DNA from: Sipunculus nudus
Taxonomy: Eukaryota; Annelida; Sipuncula; Golfingiida; Sipunculidae
Direction: 5' to 3'
DNA length: 64,000 nt
Assembly: GCA_026874595.1 (NCBI GenBank)
Contig: CM049309.1
Coordinates: forward strand, 24,743,033-24,807,032
Shown here: in pieces, positions 47,217-59,070 of the stretch
Position numbering within the stretch: position 1 is the first letter of the stretch
How the letters are laid out: the number at the start of each line of letters is the position of its first letter
Position numbers and translations under genes: made by a program
The notes under the pieces: model-generated
The model's input: the letters and a program-made list of their open reading frames with translations, nothing else
Database searches by the model: none
Told to the model about the DNA's origin: nothing

Positions 47217-50200
47217 ACAAGGGACCCATGGGTCATGGCGCTCAGCTGATCGTGATTGGACTATAAATGTTTCTCCACTGTGATACTATATCGAGTCGAT
47301 AAAGCTTATGAATATCATGGACATGTTAGGCTATTATAAAGGAATGTAATGTAATATGTGAGTAAATGATAAATGAAATTACCTGACTGATGGATTAATA
47401 GAGTAAAATATAGTGGTTTATTTTTTATTTATTTAGGAGGGGTTGAAAATTGTGATATATTTGAGCAAATATGAATGCAATGACAGTACACTAAGCAGTG
47501 GTAGAATGATGATAAGGCTGTTGAAGGATCTAAAGTGTATGGTAGTCTGCAAGCTTTCAATTTGACAGATATGATGTTATGATTAACTAGGCTGATGAAG
47601 TAATTTATGAATTTGTGACTGTATGACACAATATCTCTTTAGTCTTGACAAGGTACATTATTGTGATGCCCACTATGTCTACATATTACACAATATTGAC
47701 ATAATTTCTGGCATATACATAGGTACCTATGGACGAATAGTTATACAAAATATTAAAGTATGAATATATCTGATTCATCTTGTTCTTGCTTACTGAGGCT
47801 GACTTTGGGATGGGGTTCGGAGAAGGGAAAAGTGAGGGCAGCACGAAGGTGGATGTAGAAATATTCTATTGTAATGTTTTTCATTTATATAAGAATATGA
47901 AAAGCTAAAAGGGAAAGGGGCCCTCCTACTTGGTTATAGTAAAGTTCTAAATATATGAATGCAAACTAATACTCTGACAAGACTGTCATGAAGAAAAACA
48001 GTAAAAGTTTTGAGATACTGTGATGCATATGAAAATTTACAGATGGACAGGAAAGTGGACAGAATGGACTAATACCTTTATTTCACTTTCACAGGAATAA
48101 TGCATTTAAGTTTATATATAAGCCTATTTTTTAGCATATCCACTTTTTCCATTAAGAAGTTTTTATCTGAATAAATTTTTAATAAAAAAACTGAAAATAT
48201 AAGTTAAAATATTAGAATTGTTGCAAAAGTTGCAATCATTATATATACAGAGTAAAAAAACTGAAACTATAAGTTAAAATATTAGAATTGTTGCAAAAGT
48301 TGAAATCATTATATATCCAGAGTGTGGCTCATATTGGGTCATATTATACATACACATATATTTTATTATTTTTAAATCATAAATGTTTAAACTGAATTTA
48401 AAAGAAAATAATGCCTCAACATGGCATCTACAAGAATATTCCTTGAATCACTATTAAAAAGTTTTGCACATTGGAGTTTTCAGTACATGCTTAATTTTAT
48501 TCACCAAAATAAAATAAAAGATTAAGTAAATTTGATAAAATAAAACATCTTTTCAAATAAAGTATACACACTGTTGGTTGAATGAGGGACAAACAATATC
48601 ATTGTGCTAATTACTATCCCAGTTTTAATTTATTACTGGAATTAATAGTCAATTTCACACCTGGTGAAGTTTTTACTCTTCTGAAGTAAGGAATTACTTA
48701 TCTGATGAACATCCACACTTTCATAGCAATACACCACTTTGTGGACACAATTAAATGTACACTTTAGTCATTTTTACCCTTGTGGTACAATACAAAATCT
48801 AAAATGTAGCATAGCCTAGAATAAGAATGAATCAAATACCGAAAATAATAACATTCATCTAGTTTATGCACCATCGGGGGGGGGGGGGGGGGGGGGGGGG
48901 GGAGTGCAGGGCAGAGAGGAAACCTGCTGGTAGTGGCCACGCTGCCTGGGGTGGGTTACATAATGCAAGTGAAGGCTGTACTACTAGTTGGGCTAGGTTG
49001 TTTACTTGACATAGTGTATGAATGAAAACGTGAATAAAAGCTATTCTTTCCAATCAATTTCTTTGAAATTTCAGATTTTAAAAGATTAAATCCTTATGTA
49101 TATATGCTGTGAAAATTAAAAATCAACAGTGCTTACAGGAAAAAAATGTGCCATTGCCAAAGTTGGACAAAATTTAAGGTATTGATTTTTTATTTATGCT
49201 AATAACTTAAAAAATTTGCAAAATTCAGATCTAATTTTGGGTAAACAATTGAATCTTGATTAAATAAAGTTATATTCCTGAAAAAAAGTCTCTAGGTTCA
49301 GCAATTTATATTTCCTAATTTTTTAAAAATTGCATTATATTTTGGCCCATAACTTTTATGGAAAATGAAGGTTTTTCCTTAATATCTTGAAGGAACAAAG
49401 TCCTAATGACCCAATTTTCGGTATGGTAGGAGATTTTGGGGACATCTAACAAACTGCCAACAGCCTGGGGAGCATAGAGATGTGCACTGAATGTCCTACA
49501 GTCATCAAAGTGGACTGCTCAACAATATTAGGGAATACAACAAGAGCATAAAAAAAATTCAATAACTAGCCTAATTTTGCAGCTTTTACTTTCAAATTTC
49601 AGATTTTAACAGATTAAATCCTTATGTGTACATGCTGTGAAAATTAAATCCACAGTACTTACAGCAAAAAAATGTGCCGTGGCCAAAGTTGGGCAAAATT
49701 TAAGGTACCAATTTTATATTTTACCAATATTTAAAAAAATTTAACAGATTTTGATCTAATTTTTGGTATACAATTAAATATTGATTAATTAAAGTTGTAT
49801 TACTGAAAAAAAGTCCCTACCTTTAACACTTTTGGTCTTGAGTGACCAAATATCTTTCCTGTTTTTTTTTTACAAAGTCCATTATGTTTGGGCCTATAAC
49901 TTTTTTAAATGAAACAATACTGACTTAATTTCTGGCATGTAAATAGGAACTATATAGGGGAATATTTATGGTAAATATGAAGAAAACCAGATGAGTGGTT
50001 TTGATTTTAGCCATTCCTAAAGTGTAAAAATAGATTTCTAATAAAAAATTGAGGTTTTTCCTTAATTTCTCGAAGGAACGAAGTCCTATTGACCCAATTT
50101 TCAGCATGGTAGGAGATTTTGGGGACATCTAACTGTATGCCGAATTTCAGATTCGTAGTGTCGAAATGTGCCAGTCTTACAGACGGACATCCGGACAGAC

Positions 50201-50272
50201 AGACATCCGGACGGACGACGGACAATGGACCACGACTATAGCTCAGATGACTTATAGTCAGCTGAGCTAAAA
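47217..50272 (-). mobile_element. family D element, longest copy, with 27-G tract
   Basis: The left end is ACAAGGGACCCATGGGTCAT followed by GGCGCTCAGCTGA; the right end is AGTCAGCTGAGCTAAAAAAC after a GACGGACATCCGGACAGACA-type run. It shares its left segment with 32074-33642. A run of about 27 G lies at 48876-48902. Two D core units (49060-49450 and 49590-50160) follow. Non-coding. Confidence 0.7.
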
Positions 50273-52659
50273 AACTGGTCTAATTCTAAACTTTAAATAA
50301 GAAAATAAACCTGATTTACCATGAGTTTCCAGTAACAATTAAAGCTGGTGGCCTATGTGTGATTGGTGGCTCTGCCAAAAACTGGTGTGCAAGAGCACCA
50401 AGATCATACTGAATTCCACTACTGCTGTCCACCTGTTTTATGAGATTGTTGTTGTACCCATGTTAAATGCAATAAAGCTTTCTTTGATGATTTTTATCAG
50501 CCCCAGGAGCAAAACAAGAGTATTTAATGTGTGAATTGCTGAAAGCAAAGTAATACACTCAGGTTCTCCTTATTATAAATTCCATAAATTTAATTTCACT
50601 TGAAAAGTGACTAATAAGATACTGGTACAGTATTGTGACATTTCACAGACTGTCTTTAGGCTTAGAAGCTGGTGATCATGAAATATAGTCCATGCAAGGG
50701 ATAAGGGATCAAGTCTGCTGTCTGTATTATTTCCCCTGATAATAGTTTATATTCCTTAAAAATAACTTTCAGCCTAAAATTTATATGCAGATCTATGTTT
50801 TGTCAATATTGTGTAAAATTTTAATATTTCAGGTAAAAAGTGTTTACTTTGCCAATCTGTTGACTTGCCTTTACCAATGCATCGACTATGGATGGTGTTT
50901 TGACGGTACAACTTGACAGTACATCACTACATAGAAGACTTTCCATGTCTACAGTTATGAGAGCTATTTATTAAACATAAGTGGTCACAAGAATGCCTGG
51001 ACAGTTGAGTGGTGACACTCACATCTTTTGCTATCTCTGTTGATGACCTTGGTACATTTCCTGATATGCCTAAGAGAATGGGATGTAGTTACCCATGGCC
51101 ATGGGAGGCTAGTGGTTTATAGATCTACCTCTAGACACAACTAATAGAAAACTTCTGGAGAGTTCCCTGATTAGTTATTAAAAATCAAATATATTCGGCT
51201 GAACTTAAATATAAACCAGCCTTTCCATGATCAATCTGATGTCTCTCCATGCAATGTTATACATGTGACTGACCTTTAAGATATCCTAATGAGTTACTAC
51301 TTATCAACAGCTCTCACAACCACAGACATGGAAATCTTCTATATAGGACAACAAAGCTTCAGTCTTTTTTTTAAGTTTTGTTATATATTAATTCTGTTGC
51401 ATTGCTGGCCAGTGCCAAAGGGTTCAAAAGCATAAAATGGCTTGTAACCCTATGAAAGGAAACTGAATAAAAAAATGTTATTGTTAGTTGTAACATACAA
51501 ATGTTTACATTACACTCTACATTAAAAGGCCTGTAAACTCAGCTGATCATTCTGGCTTGCACCTCTTACATCAAGAACCAGTTTATAGTCCACAGAGATA
51601 TAAAAGCATACACACTGATCAGAATGGACATGAATGTTGACAATTGTTTTTAAAGGACATAATCAGTAACAATATTATGCCTATTCTTTCACACTATCAG
51701 TTGAGTTTTGCATTAAACAAAAGTTTCCAAGCCAAACCATCCCGGCACACAGTCTCAGTACTTCCCGTATGTCTGTTTAAAATCTTTGGTTCTGTGTTGT
51801 GAGTAAACACAGTCAACCTGTGTCTGTGTACCATAACAAGATGGCATGACCAGAGATCAAATTGTGTGCATGCGTGCCAGATCCCACACACGGACTGGTC
51901 CAAACTAGTCCATACATACTGTATACATGGACCCTCATGTCCTCTGATATATATATCCTCGCTGCATGGACATTATGGTCCATGGGCCAAATATAACATA
52001 GTACAACTTGTCGGAACAGATTTGTACCATAGGTCCAGTGGCCTAAGCTCAAATAGTGCAAGTCTGTGTATCAGGTCCCTAATGCATGATGTTTCAGCCA
52101 GCGAGAATATGTATTACATTACAATCTCCTGATTGACAAGTACTGTGGCCCAGACAAAGCACAGATTCCAACACGCTGTGTTTATGTTGATGCCTGTGAT
52201 CATACCTGGTCCACTTATTTTAACACTTGTGTACAGGAGTAAGCCAAAAATTTCAGGGCAATATTTTTTGTGTTAATACAACTATCTTCATTGGTGATTA
52301 GGCTGCTTTAATAGGGCAACACTATTGTCTGTGGTAAGAGACTCATGTTTGTACAATTTTCACACAGAGGACTTATCCGTGTCATGTCAAGGATGACATG
52401 GCATAGCATCTGGGGGCACGCTTTCTGACTGGTTATACAATTTGTACTTGATATGTTTACTACTGCCAGTCTACTTGAGTCTTCAAATGCTGACACCATA
52501 GATGTAACTGTAAACAACGGTTCAGCCAATCATGCATGTACTTCAAATTTAGCCCCAAACCAATGTGCCATGGATGTTGGGCCTATCAACGAGGGCTTCC
52601 TGCCTGCTTTTCTCAAATATTAAGTGAATAATAAAGAGATGAACAATATAGTGTGATAA
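50273..52659. other. non-coding stretch (probable KEAP1 intron 1), nothing recognised
   Basis: No exon-like frames with splice sites and no repeats recognised. Overlapping frames at 51697-52132 have no recognisable motifs. Confidence 0.45.
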
Positions 52660-52739
52660 ATGCTAGAAAAATGTCAGATAAATAATAGTAATAAGGAAAT
52701 GACCAAGAAAAGTAACAAATTTAACCAAAATCTACACTC

Positions 52740-53632
52740 AAAACAATTGAAGCGCCTGTGGTGCCACACAAGAGTCTTTAACATAAATTATATAACTATT
52801 GTATTGTGGACCACTGCACCAGTGGCTTTCCAACTTTCTAATGAATCTCAATACATGCGAATTGTCCTGGAGGGCACATCAAGTGAGGAGGCTCATGTGG
52901 AACAGTAGTACCACAGTGCATGGTAAAGGGACCAATTCTATTTCTTTGCCACATAAATGACTTACCGGATAGAGCTAAATCCAAAGTGTGCTTATTCACT
53001 GATGATTGTTTATATATAGAGAAATTCCCACTTTTCCAAGATCATTTTATTTTGCAACAAGATCTGAAAGACCTTGAACATTGGGCATCTAAATGGGGAA
53101 TGCGTTTCAATGCCAAAAAGTGTTATATTCTTTAAGCATTAAACAATCTTCAATATATAGTTATAATATGAATGATACTATTACAAAATATGTTGAGAAT
53201 AATCCATACTTAGGCATTACTAATACTATATCCAATGACTTAAAATTGGGGCACACATATCAAACATAACTCAGAGAGCAAATAGTACACTCAGTTTCCT
53301 GTGCTGAAACCTGAATTATTGTCCCACAGTGTGCAAAAGGAATGCTTATCTTGCCCTTTTTAGATCCTCTTTTGAATATGGGTCTGTCATATGGTAGTGG
53401 GACCCATATCTTCAGTCTGATATAGATAAGATCGCAAGGGTACAGCACTCTGCGGCCCAATTTATTACTGTGACTTTAAAACAAGAGAAAATGGATATTT
53501 AACTAAAATGCTAGGAAAAACTTAACTCCAAACACTGGAATCCCGAATATTTATGTATAAAGTGGCTGAGGGACTGGTACCAGCTATCCTCCCAGAAACA
53601 TATTTGATACCCATCTAGGCCTCTAAAAACAA
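52740..53632 (+). pseudogene. decayed non-LTR retrotransposon reverse transcriptase (Jockey/CR1-like)
   Basis: Frames read as pieces of one reverse transcriptase. VPQ-MVKGPILFLCHINDLP (about 52905-52970) matches the usual VPQG-x-LGPLLF-INDLP motif. LFTDDCLYI (about 52990) stands where families have (F/Y)ADD, so the catalytic motif has Thr for Ala. DLKDLEHWASKWGMRFNAKK (about 53065-53125) is the thumb-like W-x-M-x-FN-KC segment. Further pieces in other frames include RANSTLSF, SSFEYGSVIWDPYLQSDIDK (about 53365-53430) and LESRIFMYKVAEGLVPAILP (about 53535-53595). Stops and frameshifts break it, so it is inactive. No endonuclease domain was seen upstream. Confidence 0.75.
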
Positions 53633-53639
53633 TCTTGTC

Positions 53640-53870
53640 TTCACAGCTCAGTTAATAGATTGTAGGGCTCCTGATCTAGAGATTGTAGGTTAGATTCCCA
53701 ATTCAGGTGACTTCTGATATTCACTGGTAGTTCAAGTTGGAAAAGGTGAAATGAGTGAAAGGACATCTGCAGGGAAACATAGAAGGTAAAATAAAGAAAT
53801 GAGAAGAGGCAGTTTTATTTATATTTTCATGTTCTTAGAACGCAGACTGAGTTCTGAACACTGGATGCTG
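53640..53870 (+). repeat. tRNA-derived SINE-like sequence
   Basis: AGCTCAGTTAATAGATTGTA (A-box-like, about 53644-53663), an anticodon-arm-like GGCTCCTGATCTAGAG, and GGTTAGATTCC (B-box-like, 53688-53698; consensus GGTTCGANTCC) are spaced as in a tRNA. A non-tRNA body follows. There is no acceptor-stem pairing, so it is not a functional tRNA. It lies immediately 3' of the decayed reverse transcriptase. Confidence 0.55.
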
Positions 53871-54180
53871 TAACTACAAATTACAGATTCACTGAGACTG
53901 ACAGTAACTGTTAATGTTATGACACTCGTATTAACAGTTACTGCCAGTAGTGGCAGTACTGACTGTTGTCGTGTGTTGAGAATTGTTCAGAAACAGTCAC
54001 CACAACAGTATCTGCATCAGTTAAAAATACATACTCCAGTACTGATCATAAACCTATTTGATAACCGGCATATCGAGCGTACGTCTTAGCACGTAAAGCA
54101 TACATAGTATCTTTACGTGAAGTCCTAGACCTCTCTCAAGTCAAAATAACCGCGACCTTCACTTCCATACTTACACTTAC

Positions 54181-54300
54181 AGCTACAATGAATCACACTT
54201 GTCAGCACTCACTACGGTCGGACGGACTCTTTTCCACCGCCATGTTGGTTTCACCTTTTTACATAGGGCAAATGTAAATCTCTTACCTTACCAAAGGATT
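54181..54300 (-). promoter_or_regulatory. candidate first exon and promoter, possibly of KEAP1
   Basis: On the minus strand CCAACATGGCGG (54248-54237) fits the YY1-type motif found at many metazoan start sites. An ATG at 54243 opens a 13-codon frame that ends in TGA at 54202. Strong tandem donors follow (GTAAGTGTAAGTAT, GT at 54180 and 54174). A second tandem donor, TTTGGTAAGGTAAGAG, lies at 54291-54281. The flank to about 54540 has more CpG than the intron around it. No other gene start is seen between here and the KEAP1 ATG, whose exon has a good acceptor and no upstream coding sequence, so this may be a non-coding KEAP1 exon 1. It is not proven by transcript data. Confidence 0.35.
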
Positions 54301-54719
54301 GAATCCGGTGTCCAATTAATATATAACTTTGTGGTCTTGTAGGGACACTGGGAATCCAGCTTAATACGACTCTGTTCGCGAATATGCCAAGTCATGGTCA
54401 TGTCACAGCGATCACTGAACCTGAAAGCACGCTGGTTCCCAAACCGCCTCGATCATTATGCGGACCAGCATAAACAGGTGTCCCGCTCAAAGCAGACGAC
54501 TTAAACATACGTACAGGCCTGTATAGGCTAATAGCATACATCAGGACTAGATTTTCTTAAGTGTCCACTATTAGGCTGGGAAACGTGAGCAAAATAAACT
54601 TTCAAATATCGTATTAATAATCATAATGCTTCAAAGTAGGTCTTTTAAAAAAAGTACGTAAGATTACAACATCCGAAATAGCCTTCATGAATATATCACT
54701 CAAAAAACAGATTGCATGG

Positions 54720-55745
54720 TTAATTACTAGTTTGTAACCAATTTAATTGGTTAAACCAATATTGGTTGTTTTAATCAAGATATTGTTTATCTTAACCAAC
54801 GCATTGTTAAAGTACTAACCAAACCAGTCAGTTGTTCTGACCAATTTTTATTGGTTAACAGAATAAAAGAAGCCTACTGTGTGTAGGTTTAATTAACCAA
54901 TATATTGGTCAATTGATAAACAAAATATTGGTTACCATAGCACAATATATGACCAATTTGGTTGGTTGAAATGATATTGGTAGATTTTACAAGCACATTG
55001 GTTATTTCAACCAACTTGTTGGTTATATAGTAACCAAACTCATTGGGCATTTTGACCAATTAATATTGGTCGACCATTTGATTTCATATATTTAATCAGT
55101 TATCTTGATTGTGTTGAAAATTGGTTGATTTCACCTACTGATTGGTCAAGCACTGACCAAACCGATTGGTCAGTTTTAACATCAGACACAAAAGTGCTCC
55201 AAATCAGTTATAAGTGATGCAGGCTTTATACTTGCTGAGGGGCAAAACGTCTGACTCGTATGCGAGGGGTCACAGGGTCGATTCCAAGATCGGGTGGAAT
55301 TTGTGTTACCCCCTTGAAACCCACACCAAAGCTACCGAACCTGAAAAATGACTTATAAGAAGACTTCCAGAATAAAACAACTGGAAAGGAGACTGAAAGT
55401 AGCAGTTTACATATAAATGTATCTACTAGTCTGACCAACTGAGATTGGTTCATGTGACCAATTTATTATATGATTTAACCAATTTGTTTTGTTTGACCCC
55501 AACCAAAGTACATTGGTTGAGAATAACCAAATTATTTTGGTTAAACTGACCAATTTTATTGGTCTAAATGATCAGCTGTGTTGGTTGCTCTGGCCAATAT
55601 ATTGGTTGATTTGACCAATACCTGTTATTTGATTTCAACCAAATTAAATTGGTTGTTCTAAACAATAAATTGTTTGGACATATTTTGACCAATTAAATTG
55701 GTTGGATTCAACCAATCTTTTGGTTGATTCAACCAATCTATAGAT
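54720..55745. repeat. dense ATTGGT/ACCAAT palindrome block
   Basis: Dozens of ATTGGT and ACCAAT hexamers, often as perfect palindromes (AACCAATATTGGTT; ACCAATTTAATTGGT), fill the interval except 55205-55435. Possibly a foldback-type element. ATTGG is also the core of the NF-Y CCAAT box, but the regularity looks structural rather than regulatory. Confidence 0.7.
55205..55435 (+). repeat. SINE-like insertion within the palindrome block
   Basis: GTCTGACTCGTATGCGAGG followed 10 bases on by GGGTCGATTCC (B-box-like, about 55275-55285), then a 150-bp body. It interrupts the ATTGGT/ACCAAT block. A tRNA-derived origin is likely; the A-box is weak. Confidence 0.4.
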
Positions 55746-57169
55746 AGGCCTACTCTGTTATATGAGCAAAAGAATGAAGGCTTTTTTTATGTTATCTCCT
55801 TGACCCTTTTTACTGAAGTGGGTGAAATGTGTTCATATAAAAATTATAAAACTGCTCAATGATTCTGGTATATCTTCGGCGCTATTCATAAGATCATATA
55901 ATGTATATTACATACATGTAGCCGATCGAGGAAATAAACGTGTTGGGACTATTTGGTTAATATATAAATGTCAACAAAGCATGTGGAAGTAAAGGTTGTC
56001 TTAATTTTAAAACATAAAACTGATTCATGTCAATCATGTGGAACACTTGAAACGGAGACCTTGGCTGGTCTTATTCTTTTACCATTATAGGCTAAGACAA
56101 TATCTCCTTGTTCCCAAACCCATTGATTCACTCTATATATATATGGGCCAGAAGGCTGAACTATAATATTCAACATGTGACATCAAACAGGGGGTGTAAA
56201 TGTAAAGGAGAACACAAGAAGGGTATACATATGCTTATGTATTTGAAATACTATCGAGGACAACAAACATGCATCTATATATATACTGGAATCTTCTATA
56301 TATAAGGAATGATTTAATTTTAATGTACAAAATATCTAGGCATTTTTGTTATGATGCATTTATCACAATTGTTGGCCAAGATCGAGAATTGGGTCTCTTT
56401 TATCGTTCATCTTTAATTCAAAACCAATGATGGTTTGTAACAATGAAAACTACAATATTTACCCAAATTTACCACAAAGAGATTCAAAGAAACTATACCA
56501 CCTTTCTGTATGACCCTGAATCTTAAATGGATAGGCCTTATAAATGTGATGGCGAGACATTTAATCAGACAATTGGCATGTACAAGAGAACACTAAGATT
56601 ACATCAAGTTCAATCTTAAACTCATAACAAGATAGCTAATTACGAAGAAGGAACAAATTTATCCATCACGGATGTATTTCTCAGCACCCAATATATGTGT
56701 ATGCAGGGATATTTAAGATCTTATTCACCCATAGACATATTGTGCGAATCTGACAACTATGTATAATCATTTTTGTTTTTTATTCTTTGAGATATGAAAT
56801 ATTCAAGGTATCAATTTATATAAAATGCTTGTCCTGAATGAACAGTTTTTAATATCTTTTAAACAGTAAAATGGAAACAATAAATGCTGCAGTTTAAGGA
56901 TAATTAGCCTAGATAGGTAGAGATATAGAGGGATATGGATATGTGTGGCAGCAAGATATATGAAAGCCTATTCCATGTAAAAGAGAACACACATAACTAG
57001 ATGACCATAGGTCGAGTGCTTGCCGGTAGTTGCAATATCACAGACAGACAGAGAGAAAATGTGAAAACAGTCGATTGATTGAGCAATGCTTTGGAAGAGC
57101 AGAAACTATAGCAATTTATGTACGGTACCGGTGAATATGCTCATATGTTTTTAAGTAAAATAATACTTT
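55746..57169. other. non-coding stretch, nothing recognised
   Basis: AT-rich sequence, no feature recognised. Confidence 0.45.
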
Positions 57170-57480
57170 TTTTTGTGACCTTGTCCATGACCTTTGACCT
57201 ATCTCAATAAAAAATTAAAGGCGTCTAGGAGTTTGGTTTTCTAACAAATATATAAATTCCAGAGCAATTGCTCGAGAATTCTGGCTTTTAGAGCGAAAAT
57301 AGCGAAATCTCATAATATATATATTTTGGCAAGAAAAGGTAAGAGATTTCGCGGGATTTGGTGTCAATTCGAGTAAAAATGAATAAGTGCTGCCTGATGA
57401 AAAACGCCTAGACCTCTCTAGTTTAAAAGCTGACAAATTTAGAAAAATAAGACTCATTGTTTTCTAATTTCATGCCTCCC

Positions 57481-57496
57481 TCCCCCCCCCCCCCCC
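57481..57496. repeat. poly-C tract
   Basis: A C-run of about 15 with one interruption. Confidence 0.85.
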
Positions 57497-57976
57497 ATAA
57501 ATAACCAGGGTTACAGTCGATTAAGGCAGCTACACATCAGAGGATCGAAAGGCTGCGGAATGACGTTTAAAATAACCTACAGTTTATGCGGCTACGAGGA
57601 TCCTGCCCGAAGATATGAAGAGAAAACGATTTTGTGGTTATTCGATGACCTTGACCTTGGACCTATTTATACTGAAAGTCGTGAGGATTTAGGACTTTTA
57701 AAGTTCTATTATTTGGATAACATTCAGTGTGATTAATAAAAAAGTCCGGCCTCTAGGATCCCATATATCAGACAACAGATCAAGCACTGAGACTAATTTT
57801 ACGACAACGGACAAAAAGACGGCCATACTGACACATCTAAGATAACAGACGACTAAATCTTCTTATGAAGAAGGTACAGAGGATAAAAATGGGCTTATAG
57901 TTAATGTAGCTAAGATTTATACTTTTCGAGATCTGGCCAAAAAAATGATATGTTTACAGTTATAGCGTTAACAGTG

Positions 57977-57995
57977 CGGCGCCCCCTAGCGGTCA
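57977..57995 (-). promoter_or_regulatory. CTCF-like motif
   Basis: On the minus strand the site reads GACCGCTAGGGGGCGCC, a close fit to the CTCF core CCASYAGRKGGCRS. It lies about 3.7 kb upstream of the candidate promoter and inside a repeat, so it may have been spread by the repeat rather than selected. Confidence 0.4.
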
Positions 57996-58992
57996 TATTG
58001 AAAAAATGAAACATCTATTTCGAGATATTTGTGTATGACATTAGATGTACCAGTTTCAAAACGCTTTCTGTAATCTTGTGGGCCCTTGGGCATCCTTAAG
58101 TGATATTTTGCAATATCTCGTTTGGACCAGATACTGTACGAGATATTGCCCGACTTGTAATAAAATCTTTTAATAATAATTTAATGCTACCTGATGCAAA
58201 AAATATAGCCCTCTCTAGCTTTTAAACTGACGAAGTTAGATAAATTAGACCTATCATTTTCGAATATCATGACTTTTCCAAATAAATGCGTTTCCATGGC
58301 AACAACAGATTTAAGGCAGCACCACATCAGGAAAAAGGCGATGGAATGGCGAAAAAAATGAGAAATAGATTTTGCGGCTATAATGAGTATGGACGAAAAT
58401 ATGAAGAAAAAAGAATTTTGTGTTTTTGATGACCTTTACCTTGCCCTTCACCTTTGACCTATATTGATCAAAAACTTGATTGTCAATCAGCTGTATAAGT
58501 TTTAAAGCGATTGTTGCAAAATTGTGGCCAGTAGAATGGGGACAAACAAACAACGTGACAAACACACAGACATACGCAACTGACCAACATGCTTGCAGAC
58601 ATCTTTGATTTCCGGCAAGCAATAAAAATAGATAATGGGGAATCGTAAATACCTTATATAATGTCATTATTATAAGTGTTTTTGTTTCCTATATCAATAT
58701 CATGTTGTGCATATAGAGTCAAGTTTATAAACCTGCGTCAAGCCTGTCACATTTTTACAAATCCAATAAAAACGCCAGTATGCATGTGTTTGTCCGTACG
58801 TGTGTCAGGGTGGCATTCTTGAATGTAAATTTTGTTCTTAACTTGGGGGTTGGAGGCATTTTATCTTTCCCACAGTGTGCTTGTACAGTGAGTGCCAACA
58901 AAAAGAGTGACTTAAAATGCCAACATTGTTATATACAAGTTTATAATTCAAGCAATAGTATCAGAGCCATATGAAGTTAACTAAAAGCGTAT

Positions 58993-58993
58993 T

Positions 58994-59021
<28 letters not shown>
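58993..59021. repeat. (GT)n microsatellite
   Basis: About 14 GT repeats. Confidence 0.95.
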
Positions 59022-59024
<3 letters not shown>

Positions 59025-59070
59025 GGGTCAAGTTTATAAAATTATTCTAAGAATTAACAAGAAGAATTAT

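Larger units (their letters stand above)
57170..58500. repeat. diverged ~790-bp duplication with TGACCTTTGACCTAT ends
   Basis: Two series of matching phrases. CTGATGAAAAACGCCTAGACC (57395) pairs with CTGATGCAAAAAATATAGCC (58191); AAGGCAGCTACACATCAGAGG (57524) with AAGGCAGCACCACATCAGGA (58313); GATGACCTTGACCTTGGACC (57647) with GATGACCTTTACCTTGCCCT (58428). A further end, CCATGACCTTTGACCTATCT, lies at 57186. Confidence 0.6.

Noticed and set aside
51697-52132. Overlapping frames of 68-88 codons on both strands
   Set aside because: Frames open on both strands over the same bases with no motif; probably a chance effect of local composition.
53640-53715. Functional tRNA gene
   Set aside because: A- and B-box-like sequences are present but the acceptor and anticodon stems do not pair; a SINE head fits better.
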